This document shows, in pieces, positions 9,330-18,572 of a DNA stretch of 64,000 nucleotides. The translations under genes were made by a program, and so were the position numbers. The notes beneath the pieces were generated by a model. It was given only the letters and a program-made list of their open reading frames with translations. It was not told the DNA's origin and did no database searches. The stretch is from the NCBI RefSeq assembly GCF_030315915.2, contig NZ_CP135990.1, positions 1,984,001 to 2,048,000 of the forward strand, read 5' to 3'. This stretch comes from Providencia zhijiangensis. Its GTDB lineage: Bacteria; Pseudomonadota; Gammaproteobacteria; Enterobacterales; Enterobacteriaceae. The first letter of the stretch is position 1, and every line of letters starts with the position of its first letter.

Positions 9330-9677
9330 TTACTTATTGCCACACAATTTCTCTGCGGCTTGCTTCAGCGGCAATACTCGCTCTTCAACTGATTTAGTGG
9401 TCTCAATAGGCGCTAATAACACATCAATCGGTTGTGCTTGGATCTCTTTCTTTTCCATTTGTGCCGTTGCAATATCATTCAATGGATGCTGCATTAACGT
9501 AGACGGGTTAATGACCACCAATGCGCCGTTAGCACGACACTCTAACATTACTTCTTCACGCTTTAGCGGCCAATCATCACCAAACTGTTTTTTACTGACG
9601 CTCGCCAATGGCGCAGCCATCGCCGTACTGAATGTTCCACCCAGTACTAACGCACAAATCATGAATTTGAATTTCAT
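9330..9677 (-). CDS. yebY: Secreted protein YebY of the copCD operon
   Basis: A 115-residue protein with a signal peptide (ending STAMAAP). The core LKREEVMLECRANGALVVIN and the following PSTLMQHPLNDIA match E. coli YebY as I recall it, as does the C-terminal AAEKLC. The two cysteines (near positions 49 and 112) could form a disulfide in the periplasm. Third gene of copC-copD-yebY, 45 bp after copD. Precise function unknown; a role in copper handling is inferred from context. Confidence 0.9.
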   Translation of the reverse strand: MKFKFMICALVLGGTFSTAMAAPLASVSKKQFGDDWPLKREEVMLECRANGALVVINPSTLMQHPLNDIATAQMEKKEIQAQPIDVLLAPIETTKSVEERVLPLKQAAEKLCGNK

Positions 9678-9722
9678 TTAAAATGACCTTGTCAAACGGG
9701 GGTTATACAAAGATATGAGCCA

Positions 9723-10619
9723 TTATACAGGTTGATAAGTAGCAAAAATAGCCACTGCAAGGATGGCAATAGTACCGAGCAACAATTCGGCCCAACTATT
9801 TATTATCAAATAATTGATCCGCCCTTGCTGTTGAAGACGTGGTACCACCCAATAACGATTCGTTAATGCCAATAGCACCATCAACCCAACCAACGCAATT
9901 TTTAGCCATAACCAAGATTGGTATTCAGATAGTGTTGCAATAAATGGCCATCCGGGCAATAAAATCAGGCTATTAATAATTCCCGTTATTAGCACGCAAA
10001 CCACAGCAACATGCCCTAGCTGCGAGTAACGCTTCATCGATACGACAACTTGCGTTTCTAGCCCTGCTTTTAGCTTATCGTTACTACGTAAAAACTGAAT
10101 GCAAATAAGGAAAGGCCACAATCCCCCGAACCAATACGCACAACTGATTAGATGAATAAACTGATTAGTTTGATGAGCAATGCCCAGCCACCCTTCATGC
10201 ATCGCCGCATGACCAATGAAAGCATGTAGCCCCAGAATAATGACGGAGAAACCAAGAATGAGGTAAAGTTTTAGGGTGATCGGGCGTATAAATAGAACGG
10301 CAAACAAACCAACCGCACTGAGGATTTCCCATCGCCAGATTTGGCCAAAGGTAGTGCCCAGCACACCTTGCCAAATATCCATATTCAGCGCATCTTCCCA
10401 ACCATCGCCCATTAAACCAGATTGTGCAATCATCCAGCAAAATGTGGTGATAATCGTGATAACTGCACTAAAGATAATGCTTTTTTTCAGTGCATCTTGG
10501 AGTAGTACGCGAAATTGCCCATGGGAAATTATCACCGCAAACATTGACATTCCACACATCAACATTGCGGCGATAAAGTGAGCAAATCGCGTTAAAGTAT
10601 AAAACGCTTCCAGTGACAT
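9723..10619 (-). CDS. copD: Copper homeostasis membrane protein CopD (YebZ)
   Basis: A 298-residue polytopic protein with about eight predicted membrane helices and conserved histidines within them (ALYTLTRFAHFIAAM near the N-terminus; IGHAAMHEGWLGIAHQTNQFIHLISC in the middle, quoted in part as GHAAMHEG and HQTNQFIHL). This is the CopD family, thought to move copper across the inner membrane together with periplasmic CopC. It starts one base after the copC stop codon (TAATATG), so translation is coupled. Confidence 0.93.
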   Translation of the reverse strand: MSLEAFYTLTRFAHFIAAMLMCGMSMFAVIISHGQFRVLLQDALKKSIIFSAVITIITTFCWMIAQSGLMGDGWEDALNMDIWQGVLGTTFGQIWRWEILSAVGLFAVLFIRPITLKLYLILGFSVIILGLHAFIGHAAMHEGWLGIAHQTNQFIHLISCAYWFGGLWPFLICIQFLRSNDKLKAGLETQVVVSMKRYSQLGHVAVVCVLITGIINSLILLPGWPFIATLSEYQSWLWLKIALVGLMVLLALTNRYWVVPRLQQQGRINYLIINSWAELLLGTIAILAVAIFATYQPV

Positions 10620-10620
10620 A

Positions 10621-11007
10621 TTATTTCACAGTGAAGCTATAGTTCCCTTTGGTTTTGTGTCCATCAACAGAGACAACGCTCCATTGAACATCATACTTAC
10701 CTGCTGCTAATTTACTTTCAACAGGAATAATGACTTTGGTGTTATTGCTAGGATCTAATGCGGCTTTACCCGTCTTAATGACTTGCTTGTTTGCATCCGT
10801 TACATTGACTTTAGTGAAGTTAACTTCAATGCCTTCAGAAAAGTTTAGCGTGATAGCTTCTGGTGCCTGCTCTAACGCAGCGCCCTCTGCAGGTAATTGA
10901 TCTTTAAGATGCGCATGAGCGAATGCTTGTTGGAATGACATACCTAAGAACAGTACAGCGACCGCACTTAATTTACGCCAAGAAGATTTTATTTGGTTGA
11001 TTGGCAT
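10621..11007 (-). CDS. copC: Periplasmic copper-binding protein CopC (YobA)
   Basis: A 128-residue CopC-type cupredoxin. A signal peptide runs to about residue 30 (QQAFA), so the mature protein would begin HAHLKDQLPAEG and its first histidine would be the N-terminal copper ligand. The second ligand region SVDGHKTKGNYSFTV is at the C-terminus. First gene of the copC-copD-yebY operon. Confidence 0.94.
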   Translation of the reverse strand: MPINQIKSSWRKLSAVAVLFLGMSFQQAFAHAHLKDQLPAEGAALEQAPEAITLNFSEGIEVNFTKVNVTDANKQVIKTGKAALDPSNNTKVIIPVESKLAAGKYDVQWSVVSVDGHKTKGNYSFTVK

Positions 11008-11157
11008 AGTAACCTCTTAATTTGCAGGTGAATTTAGATATATTGCCAATCATTATACGGAAAATAATACGATACGCAGCGATAAAATCAGATTTTATCA
11101 TTCAGCTTGTGAGGCTTGGCACAAAATGCGAATAAAACTCACTCGCAAAAATAGAAC

Positions 11158-11186
11158 AAGCGCCATTCATCTCTGAATTGGCGCTT
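11158..11186 (-). terminator. Rho-independent terminator of ftnA
   Basis: The inverted repeat AAGCGCCATTCA / TGAATTGGCGCTT, with one bulge, is followed on the minus strand by TTCTATTTTTG. It lies about 40 bp past the ftnA stop. Confidence 0.7.
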
Positions 11187-11224
11187 GATAAATAACCCGA
11201 AAATCGAGTTATTGAAAAGAATGA

Positions 11225-11728
11225 TTAAACGTGTGCCGCTGCCGCTAAGCCTTTCAAATCTTTATCCAGCAGGAATAGTGATTTACCAGACTCACCCACC
11301 ATGCCCAGTTTATCCAGTACAGATTTGAATAGTTTCTCTTCTTCATGCTGCTCTGCAACATACCATTGCAGGAAGTTGAATGTTGAGTAATCTTGGGTCG
11401 TCATTGCTAAATGCGCAAGTTTATTGATTTCTGAAGTAATTAATTGCTCATGTTCGTACGTTTTATTAAACACATCAGCGATAGAATCAAAATTTTCTGG
11501 TGGTGCAGCAATCGCGCCTAAGCGTGGTAATGCCCCTGTATCGCTAAGGTAATTAAATAAACGCTGCATATGCTCCATTTCTTCTTGTGAATGAGCTTTC
11601 AAAAATGCAGCTGCACCTTCAAAACCTTTATCACTACACCAAGCACTCATTTGCAAATACAGATTAGCGGAGAAAAACTCAAGATTCAGTTGTTTATTTA
11701 ACGCTTCAATCATGTCAGTTTTTAACAT
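11225..11728 (-). CDS. ftnA: Bacterial non-haem ferritin FtnA
   Basis: A 167-residue four-helix ferritin (iron storage, 24-mer). Ferroxidase ligands are seen in [26 protein letters not shown] and [12 protein letters not shown]. Close to the E. coli FtnA sequence and length. The start [18 protein letters not shown] is family-typical. Monocistronic with its own terminator. The 290 bp between it and holE are AT-rich and hold the divergent promoters; I see no gene there. Confidence 0.96.
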   Translation of the reverse strand: MLKTDMIEALNKQLNLEFFSANLYLQMSAWCSDKGFEGAAAFLKAHSQEEMEHMQRLFNYLSDTGALPRLGAIAAPPENFDSIADVFNKTYEHEQLITSEINKLAHLAMTTQDYSTFNFLQWYVAEQHEEEKLFKSVLDKLGMVGESGKSLFLLDKDLKGLAAAAHV

Positions 11729-12019
11729 ATCTTTACCTTAATGATGATGATTTTATGAAGTTATATCCCACAGTAACATAATAAATGCATTCAGAAAACA
11801 TTCTTCCCATAAAAATTAATTTATTGATTAACAATGACTTTTTGTAAAAATAACACGAATCAGTCGCATTAGCTTTTATTTATCATAATAATCCTAATTG
11901 CTTACTATTATCATGTTTGAATTTAATTTTATTCGCTAACCATCTCACTATTTCATCAAGATTTTTTGAACTTCAATTGCTACAATTCATGCTGATGTTG
12001 TTAACTGTTAGGATTTGAA

Positions 12020-12250
12020 ATGAGCCACAATCTTGCCACCCTCCCAAAAGAAGAGATGGACAAAATTAACGTTGACCTGCTGGCTTCCGGCGTTGCTTTC
12101 AAGGAACGTTATAATATCCCCATTATTCCTGAGGCCGTCGAACGCGAACAGCCAGAACATTTACGGGATTATTTTCGTGAAAGGCTGGTTCACTATCGCC
12201 AGCTATCGATGAATTTCGCTCGTATGCCCTACGAGCCAAGAAATCGCTAA
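12020..12250 (+). CDS. holE: DNA polymerase III theta subunit
   Basis: A 76-residue protein matching HolE ([15 protein letters not shown], then [19 protein letters not shown]). Theta binds and stabilises the proofreading epsilon subunit in the polymerase III core. RBS AGGA lies 7 bp upstream of the ATG. Confidence 0.95.
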   Translation: MSHNLATLPKEEMDKINVDLLASGVAFKERYNIPIIPEAVEREQPEHLRDYFRERLVHYRQLSMNFARMPYEPRNR

Positions 12251-12268
12251 GAATCGAATTTTAGACAC

Positions 12269-12335
12269 AAAAAAAGAGAGTTATACTCTCCTCAGACCAT
12301 TTCCAAACCTATAGTTTTGGAAATGGCTCTTTTAG
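12269..12335 (-). ncRNA. Candidate SdsR-like small RNA
   Basis: On the minus strand, AAAAGAGCCATTTCC is followed by a pairing copy GGAAATGG, then TCTGAGGAGAG-TATA-CTCTC and a run of seven Ts (12275-12269). The AGAGCCATTTCC segment and the order 'segment, GGTCT, hairpin ending in CTC plus T-run' are shared with SdsR, 3.2 kb away. A -10-like TAATAT at 12347-12342 would give a transcript of about 65 nt. It could instead simply be a terminator of yebF read-through. It lies between convergent holE and yebF. Confidence 0.35.
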
Positions 12336-12431
12336 GTTGTAATATTAACAAGGAAAATCAATAAATTGATTTTCGCCTGATAACACAAAGAGGGAAAAAC
12401 CACGCTTTTATCCCTCTTTGTCATCAACCTC

Positions 12432-12454
12432 AGGAGAGTTACACTCTCCTTTTT
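12432..12454 (+). terminator. Rho-independent terminator downstream of holE
   Basis: The stem AGGAGAGT / ACTCTCCT with a 3-nt loop, then TTTTTC on the plus strand. It would stop holE transcription before the convergent yebF. It nearly repeats the hairpin at 12276-12290 in opposite functional orientation. A further hairpin (ACAAAGAGGGA / TCCCTCTTTGT) lies between them at about 12386-12421. Confidence 0.6.
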
Positions 12455-12473
12455 CATTCTATAAAACCACAGA

Positions 12474-12839
12474 TTATTTGCTGGTGTTATAGGTGATGGT
12501 ATTGTTTTTACAATCCACAGCGACACGGTAATGCAGGTCGGACTTCGACCCTCTGACCACTAAAGGCAGCGAGTAGCCATCTTCCGTTTTCGTCACTTCA
12601 CTGTCGTTGATCCATGCAACCGCTTTTTTACCCACTGCTGCTTTTTCATCCGCCCAGCGTGGTAACCGGTTATTCATAAAATCATTTTTAACCTGCGCCG
12701 CAATTTGTGGCTCAGTAAGATTGCCACAGCTCACAAATGCAGCTGCTTTACCTTCTTCCTTGTTAGCACTGAATGCAAACGAACTTAATACAAGCGCACA
12801 ACTGCCTAAAACCATTGCTATTTTTTTATTAACATTCAT
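12474..12839 (-). CDS. yebF: Exported protein YebF
   Basis: A 121-residue protein with a signal peptide (ending LSSFAFSA). It matches E. coli YebF, the small protein that leaves the cell through outer-membrane porins: NRLPRWADE, VAWINDSEV, LPLVVRGSKSDLHYRVAVDC. Two cysteines (FVSCG and AVDCK) form the conserved disulfide. The start MNVNKK is chosen because GGAGGA sits 5 bp upstream; an in-frame ATG five codons earlier lacks this. Lower in lysine-rich tail than E. coli but otherwise normal length. Confidence 0.92.
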   Translation of the reverse strand: MNVNKKIAMVLGSCALVLSSFAFSANKEEGKAAAFVSCGNLTEPQIAAQVKNDFMNNRLPRWADEKAAVGKKAVAWINDSEVTKTEDGYSLPLVVRGSKSDLHYRVAVDCKNNTITYNTSK

Positions 12840-13041
12840 ACCGTCCTCCGGCATCTACGAGATGTAGATGAAATTGAGATCCATTTTACTCACCAAAACT
12901 GCAGCATCATTAACAACACGCACATAGGCTATTGTTGTCTATCTAGTGTAGTTGTAAAAATAAAACCTATGAGCAAAATGACTTAACTGATATGAATTTA
13001 TCAGAAATATTTTTAAATGTTAATAGGATGTTTATTAATTA

Positions 13042-13227
13042 TTAATTTTCGTCATCGAATCGAGCAACAATTTGCTCTTTACCTTGATGGTTTTCCCTGA
13101 TTTCTTGAGCGACTAGCGCAATAGCTTCTCCGCTGCTCATGCCTTCTGCCATCAGTTGGTGAATGCGTTCAACCGCTTCTTGTTGCTCTGCGTGGGAAAG
13201 TGCTGGCATACCTGAAAACATAATCAA
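13042..13227 (-). CDS. yoaH: Small conserved protein YoaH (UPF0181)
   Basis: A 61-residue protein matching E. coli Yoa[21 protein letters not shown] and the acidic end ARFDDEN. Function unknown. It is divergent from pabB, as in E. coli. Start chosen at the ATG following AGAGGT; the E. coli start corresponds to the ATG two codons later. Confidence 0.92.
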   Translation of the reverse strand: MIMFSGMPALSHAEQQEAVERIHQLMAEGMSSGEAIALVAQEIRENHQGKEQIVARFDDEN

Positions 13228-13359
13228 CCTCTTTAAATTGCAGACTTATTTACTACGTTAAGATTTTCAGCAAATTTTAACAGCTCTCGCCTTAATAAGG
13301 TAAGATTATATGGTAATCTGACATTATTCACTTGTGGAACCTGATTTTAATTGATTGAT

Positions 13360-14730
13360 ATGGCTATTAATAAAATACAACTCCCTTACAGCCCCAATGC
13401 GGCATTAGATTATTTTGCACCGTTATCGCACCAACCCTGGGCTATGCTGCTTCATTCTGGTCAAGCTGAACACTCTCATAACCGTTACGATATGATTGTT
13501 GCTGATCCCGCTGTCACACTATTAACTCGTGGCTTGCAAACTGAAATTCAAGCGCAAAATCAGCCTGCTCAATTTTCAGAAAAAGATCCCTTTGCCCTGT
13601 TACAGCAATATATGGAACAATATCAAATCACCGAATTTTCTGATGAAACTCTGCCATTCCAAGGTGGTGCAATGGGAATTTGGAGCTATGACTTAGGTCG
13701 CCGTATCGAAAAACTCCCTGAACTTGCCACCACTGAACTGCAATTTCCCGATATGGCGGTGGGCATCTATTTATGGGCTCTTATTGTTGACCACCATGAA
13801 CAGCGTGTGACCTTGTTCAGCCATCAAGATGTCGAGCAGCGACTCACTTGGTTACAAGCTCAAAAAGCCTCTCGTAAAGGTACATTCTCACTAACTTCAT
13901 CATGGCATGCCAACATGTCTGAAGCGCAATACCATGAAAATATTGCCCGTATCCATCAATATTTACGTGAGGGGGATTGCTACCAAATCAACCTTGCACA
14001 ACGCTTTAAAGCCAAATATAAGGGCAATGAGTGGGATGCATTTTTAACGCTGAATGAAAGCAACCGCGCCCCATTCTCCTCGTTTATTCGCTTACCCAAT
14101 AATGCGGTTATCAGCGTTTCTCCTGAACGCTTTATTTTATTAGAGAAAGGTGAAATTCAAACTCGCCCGATAAAAGGCACACTCCCTCGCTTAGACTCAC
14201 CAGAGGAAGACCAACTTCAAGCAGAAAAATTAGCCAATTCGCCAAAAGATCGTGCTGAAAACTTAATGATTGTGGATTTACTGCGCAATGATATTGGACG
14301 TGTGGCAAAACCAGGTACAGTAAGGGTTCCTGAGCTCTTTAAAGTGGAACAATTTCCCGCAGTTCATCACCTCGTTAGCACCATCACCGCCACATTAAAC
14401 AGCCAATACCAAGCTACCGACTTACTGCGTGCCTGTTTCCCTGGCGGTTCCATTACGGGCGCTCCGAAAATTCGTGCAATGCAGATCATTGAGGAATTAG
14501 AACCCAATCGTCGACATGGATATTGTGGCGCAATCGGCTATATTAGTTTCTGTGGCAATATGGATACGAACATCACAATCCGTACGCTGATAACTGACAA
14601 AAAACAGATTTATTGCTGGGCAGGCGGTGGTATTGTTGCCGATAGCCAAGCCGATAAAGAGTACCAAGAGACCTTTGACAAATTACGCCTGATTTTGCCA
14701 AAACTAGGAAAACTCGATAGCGATGACTGA
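13360..14730 (+). CDS. pabB: Aminodeoxychorismate synthase component I
   Basis: About 456 residues. It converts chorismate plus ammonia (from PabA) to 4-amino-4-deoxychorismate in folate synthesis. The chorismate-binding core carries QTRPIKGT, the catalytic lysine of the family, plus NLMIVDLLRNDIGRVA and GGSITGAPKIRAMQIIEELE. The ATG giving MAINKIQLPYSP is preferred over a TTG three codons upstream; neither has a strong RBS. It overlaps nudL by 8 bp. Confidence 0.96.
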   Translation: MAINKIQLPYSPNAALDYFAPLSHQPWAMLLHSGQAEHSHNRYDMIVADPAVTLLTRGLQTEIQAQNQPAQFSEKDPFALLQQYMEQYQITEFSDETLPFQGGAMGIWSYDLGRRIEKLPELATTELQFPDMAVGIYLWALIVDHHEQRVTLFSHQDVEQRLTWLQAQKASRKGTFSLTSSWHANMSEAQYHENIARIHQYLREGDCYQINLAQRFKAKYKGNEWDAFLTLNESNRAPFSSFIRLPNNAVISVSPERFILLEKGEIQTRPIKGTLPRLDSPEEDQLQAEKLANSPKDRAENLMIVDLLRNDIGRVAKPGTVRVPELFKVEQFPAVHHLVSTITATLNSQYQATDLLRACFPGGSITGAPKIRAMQIIEELEPNRRHGYCGAIGYISFCGNMDTNITIRTLITDKKQIYCWAGGGIVADSQADKEYQETFDKLRLILPKLGKLDSDD

Positions 14731-15283
14731 GCTGAATAGCTTTATTAACCGTTTTCAATTTACACTCCCGCTTTCTCGTCAACCCGCCACATCGGCGGGT
14801 AAAGCGGCTGCAGTGCTATTGCCAATTATCAATAAATCCAATCCGACATTATTGCTCACACAACGATCACCGCTATTACGTTCTCATGCTGGTCAAGTGG
14901 CATTCCCGGGCGGCTCTCGCGATCCTGAAGATACAAACTTAATTGCGACCGCATTGCGGGAAGCCTATGAAGAAGTTGCCATACCACCAGAGAAAGTGCA
15001 GGTCTTAGGGCAACTGGCACCTATCTCCAGCATTGGGGGTTATCAAGTCACCCCTATTGTCGGTCTTGTACCCGATAATATTCGCTATCAGGCGAACCCA
15101 AGCGAAGTTTCCTCTATTTTTGAAATTCCCCTGTTTGATGCATTATCCCTGCAAAAACATAAATATGTGGATATCAACCGCTCTGGTCGTGAAAAACGAG
15201 TCTTTTTCTATTGGTATAACAATTACTTAGTCTGGGGGCTCACTGCATCCATCCTACATCAGCTTGCCCTACAACTGGATTAG
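14723..15283 (+). CDS. nudL: Nudix CoA pyrophosphatase NudL
   Basis: A 186-residue Nudix hydrolase. The CoA-specific NuCoA motif (LLLTQRSPLLRSHAGQVAFP) is followed directly by the Nudix box (GGSRDPED...ALREAYEEVAI). The final glycine of the consensus box is replaced (EEVAI), as in this subfamily. It probably cleaves CoA to 4'-phosphopantetheine and 3',5'-ADP. Overlap with pabB suggests co-translation. Confidence 0.93.
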   Translation: MTELNSFINRFQFTLPLSRQPATSAGKAAAVLLPIINKSNPTLLLTQRSPLLRSHAGQVAFPGGSRDPEDTNLIATALREAYEEVAIPPEKVQVLGQLAPISSIGGYQVTPIVGLVPDNIRYQANPSEVSSIFEIPLFDALSLQKHKYVDINRSGREKRVFFYWYNNYLVWGLTASILHQLALQLD

Positions 15284-15487
15284 CTTTCATAGTCAATAAT
15301 CCTTTTATTCAATCATTTTTCCACTATCCAAAATACAATTAGTGCTATTTATAACCAATCCACCTTATGTAACTACCTTATTTCAAAAAATACTTTAAAC
15401 TTACTGGTTAACACTACGAAATAACAGTAAAGTAGCGCCCTTTAAAATAAATCACTATATCTTCATCTTTTGTTTAAGGAGTCCTGC

Positions 15488-16852
15488 GTGATAAGCGTTT
15501 TCGACATGTTTAAAGTGGGCATTGGCCCTTCAAGCTCTCATACCGTCGGTCCGATGAAAGCTGGGAAAGAATTTGTCGATGATTTGGTCAATAAGCAATT
15601 ATTGCCATCCGTCACCCGTGTCGCAGTAGACGTTTATGGCTCTTTATCCCTAACAGGTAAAGGTCACCATACCGATATCGCCATTATTATGGGTTTAGCA
15701 GGCAACCTCCCTGCTACCGTTGACATTGAATCAATCCCATCCTTTATCAAGAATGTGGAAGAGACAGAAAAGCTGCTATTAGCTAATGGCACTCATACTG
15801 TTGATTTCCCTCGTGAGGGTGGCATGAATTTCCGTCAAGATAACTTACCGTTACATGAAAACGGGATGACTATCCATGCCTTCGCTGGCGACAAGGAAAT
15901 TTACACTAAAACTTATTATTCCATCGGCGGTGGTTTCATTGTCGATGAAGAGCATTTTGGTCAAACCTCTTCAGACAGCAAACCTGTCTCTTATCCGTTT
16001 AACTCCGCGAGTGAGTTACTCTTAAAATGTAAAGAATCTGGCTTATCGATTTCTAGCCTGATGATGAAAAATGAGCTGGATTTACACCCTCGTGAAGAAA
16101 TTGACGCTTACTTTGCGGATGTATGGAAAACCATGCAAGCCTGTATTGAACGCGGTTTGAACACTGAAGGCGTCCTTCCAGGTCCATTACGTGTTCCTCG
16201 TCGTGCACCAGCACTGAACCGCTTAGTGACCTCTGCGAGTAAACTGTCTAATGACCCGATGAACGTGGTTGATTTAATCAATATGTACGCATTAGCCGTT
16301 AACGAAGAAAACGCCGCGGGTGGTCGTGTTGTTACAGCACCAACTAACGGTGCTTGTGGTATCGTTCCGGCTGTTTTAGCGTACTACAACCATTGCGTTG
16401 AACCCGTCACGCCAGAACTTTACTTGCGCTATTTCTTAGCATCTGGCGCCGTTGGCATTCTGTACAAAATGAATGCGTCCATTTCTGGTGCAGAAGTGGG
16501 TTGCCAAGGCGAAGTCGGTGTTGCCTGCTCAATGGCAGCAGCAGGTTTAGCGGAATTATTTGGCGCAAGCCCAGAGCAAGTCTGCATTGCCGCTGAAATT
16601 GGTATGGAACACAATTTGGGTCTAACCTGCGACCCTGTTGCCGGACAAGTTCAAGTACCTTGTATTGAGCGTAACGCAATCGCCTCTGTTAAAGCTATCA
16701 ATGCCGCACGCATGGCTTTACGTAGAACCAGCGAGCCTCGCGTGTCTCTCGATAAAGTTATCGAAACCATGTACGAAACGGGTAAAGACATGAATGCTAA
16801 ATACCGCGAAACATCTCGTGGTGGATTAGCAATCAAAGTCCAGTGTGATTAA
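15488..16852 (+). CDS. sdaA: L-serine dehydratase SdaA
   Basis: A 454-residue single-chain iron-sulfur L-serine deaminase giving pyruvate and ammonia. The GTG start is chosen because AAGGAG lies 5-6 bp upstream and because the family begins MISxFDMFKVGIGPSSSHTV. Motifs include NEENAAGGRVVTAPTNGACG and GCQGEVGVACSMAAAG, with cysteines expected to bind the 4Fe-4S cluster. The C-terminus GGLAIKVQCD carries the tail cysteine that occupies the active site in the resting family structure. Near-identical to E. coli SdaA in length and sequence. Confidence 0.97.
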   Translation: MISVFDMFKVGIGPSSSHTVGPMKAGKEFVDDLVNKQLLPSVTRVAVDVYGSLSLTGKGHHTDIAIIMGLAGNLPATVDIESIPSFIKNVEETEKLLLANGTHTVDFPREGGMNFRQDNLPLHENGMTIHAFAGDKEIYTKTYYSIGGGFIVDEEHFGQTSSDSKPVSYPFNSASELLLKCKESGLSISSLMMKNELDLHPREEIDAYFADVWKTMQACIERGLNTEGVLPGPLRVPRRAPALNRLVTSASKLSNDPMNVVDLINMYALAVNEENAAGGRVVTAPTNGACGIVPAVLAYYNHCVEPVTPELYLRYFLASGAVGILYKMNASISGAEVGCQGEVGVACSMAAAGLAELFGASPEQVCIAAEIGMEHNLGLTCDPVAGQVQVPCIERNAIASVKAINAARMALRRTSEPRVSLDKVIETMYETGKDMNAKYRETSRGGLAIKVQCD

Positions 16853-16871
16853 TTCGTAATATTAAGCCTCC

Positions 16872-16910
16872 CTCTTCATTACCCATTTAAGTGATGAAGA
16901 GAGAGTTTTA
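16872..16910 (+). terminator. Likely terminator of sdaA
   Basis: An 11-bp stem (CTCTTCATTAC / GTGATGAAGAG, one G-T pair), 19 bp after the sdaA stop, then GAGAGTTTTATCC. The T-run is short, so efficiency is uncertain. Confidence 0.6.
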
Positions 16911-17529
16911 TCCTCACTCTTTCTACGCTTATTTAATTTTTTTAATTAAGTCGATTGAACTCCAATACGTTCATCAAAATAACACCCCACTTCCTTTTGC
17001 TTTTCTCGTTTCAGCTTTCGATTTTTATCGTCTATGATCGTTTTATTTCTTCAATTCTCTCACCCTACTTTCTATTTTTTGAATCACTTTTTTGATTCTG
17101 TTATTCCTTTAAATTCTATTGCTCACACCTGTCCTTGCTCACTTTTTGCTCTTTTTGGCGAGTTTCTTATTAAATAAACCCATTTTTTGTTACCGATAAC
17201 AGAATGTTATTCTTTTAATAATTTATTTATAAAACATATATTCCATATAATTTCATATATTTGGAGTTATAGGTTTATTTATCAGTAATATTTGGATCTG
17301 TTTTTATTTTTCTGACGCGAAACAAGTTTTTTAGATTAATCCTAGTGATATGATCAGGCTGACCATTCAGCTAATAATTGCACTTAACTAATTATTAGCT
17401 AGCCACTTAGTTTGAATTTATTCAGCTACTATTTAAGGTGCAGGGGAAACACATAGAGAAGGAGTCCAGTTTCTAACTTCTATTCTATCGTCGATGATGT
17501 TTCGATTTATCTGTTAAGAGGGAAAAATA
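16911..17529 (+). promoter_or_regulatory. Long T-rich upstream region of manXYZ
   Basis: About 620 bp without a gene. Two possible operators are visible. TGTTACCGATAACA at 17188-17201 is a near-perfect palindrome of the LacI/GntR-family type. TTATTTTTCTGACGCGAAA at about 17304-17322 resembles the Mlc/NagC operators known upstream of E. coli manX. The plus strand is strikingly T-rich. The RBS AGAGGG is 8 bp before the manX GTG. No protein-coding frame is convincing here. Confidence 0.45.
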
Positions 17530-18495
17530 GTGAGTATAGCTATTATGATTGGTACCCACGGAGTTGCTGCCGAACAGCTACTCCGAACCACCGAGATGTT
17601 AATAGGCGAGCAAGAAAACGTCTCGTTTATTGACTTTGTCCCTGGGGAAAATGCTGACACCCTATTTGAAAAATACACACAAAAGCTGACTTCGCTTGAT
17701 ACCTCAGCGGGTGTGCTATTTCTTGTTGATACATGGGGAGGTAGTCCATTTAATGCAGCTACACGCATTGCCAATGAGCATGACAATTACGAAATCATTA
17801 CAGGCGTAAATGTCCCAATGCTCGTCGAGACCTTTATGTGCCGCGATGACAACCCATCCATGGATGAGCTGATCACTGTCGCACTCGAAACCGGTCGCGG
17901 TGGCATCCGTCCATTCAAGTTTAAAGAAGTTGTTGCAGAAACTCCTGCGCCCGCAGCAGTCAGTGCACCTGCTCCTCAACCTGTTATTGCAGGTCCGGGC
18001 GAACACATGATTATTGCTTTGGCGCGTATTGATGACCGATTGATCCATGGTCAGGTGGCGACCCGCTGGACAAAAGAAATGCGTGTGAAACGTATTATCG
18101 TTGTCAGTGATGAAGTGTCTAAAGACACCGTTCGTTCTACCTTACTGAAACAAGTTGCTCCTCCTGGTGTTACCGCCCACGTTGTTGATGTAGACAAATG
18201 TGTCCGTGTTTACAACAACCCAAAATATTCCGGCGAGCGCGTAATGCTGTTATTCACTAATCCAACCGATGTACAGCGCATTGTTGAGCAAGGCGTTGAG
18301 ATTGACTCGGTCAATATTGGTGGAATGGCCTATACCGAAGGTAAAACCATGGTCACCAATGCCGTATCAATTAATCAAAAAGATATCGATGCATTCAATT
18401 ATCTGAATGACAAAAATATTGAGTTAGAAGTTCGTAAAGTCGCTTCAGACAGTAAAGTCCACATGATGGATTTAATTAATAAACTCAAAAAATAA
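17530..18495 (+). CDS. manX: Mannose PTS EIIAB component
   Basis: A 321-residue cytoplasmic fusion of EIIA and EIIB that passes phosphate from HPr to incoming hexose. His10 in MIGTHGVAAEQ is the EIIA phosphorylation site. The EIIB histidine is in DDRLIHGQVATRW near residue 173. The two domains are joined by an Ala/Pro linker (ETPAPAAVSAPAPQP). It uses a GTG start. First gene of manXYZ. Confidence 0.96.
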   Translation: MSIAIMIGTHGVAAEQLLRTTEMLIGEQENVSFIDFVPGENADTLFEKYTQKLTSLDTSAGVLFLVDTWGGSPFNAATRIANEHDNYEIITGVNVPMLVETFMCRDDNPSMDELITVALETGRGGIRPFKFKEVVAETPAPAAVSAPAPQPVIAGPGEHMIIALARIDDRLIHGQVATRWTKEMRVKRIIVVSDEVSKDTVRSTLLKQVAPPGVTAHVVDVDKCVRVYNNPKYSGERVMLLFTNPTDVQRIVEQGVEIDSVNIGGMAYTEGKTMVTNAVSINQKDIDAFNYLNDKNIELEVRKVASDSKVHMMDLINKLKK

Positions 18496-18572
18496 TGTTT
18501 TATAAATTCGTTCTTATTGAACCGTTACTCAAAAACAGACTTAGAAACTTGTTGGTTACAGGAGATTAAACA

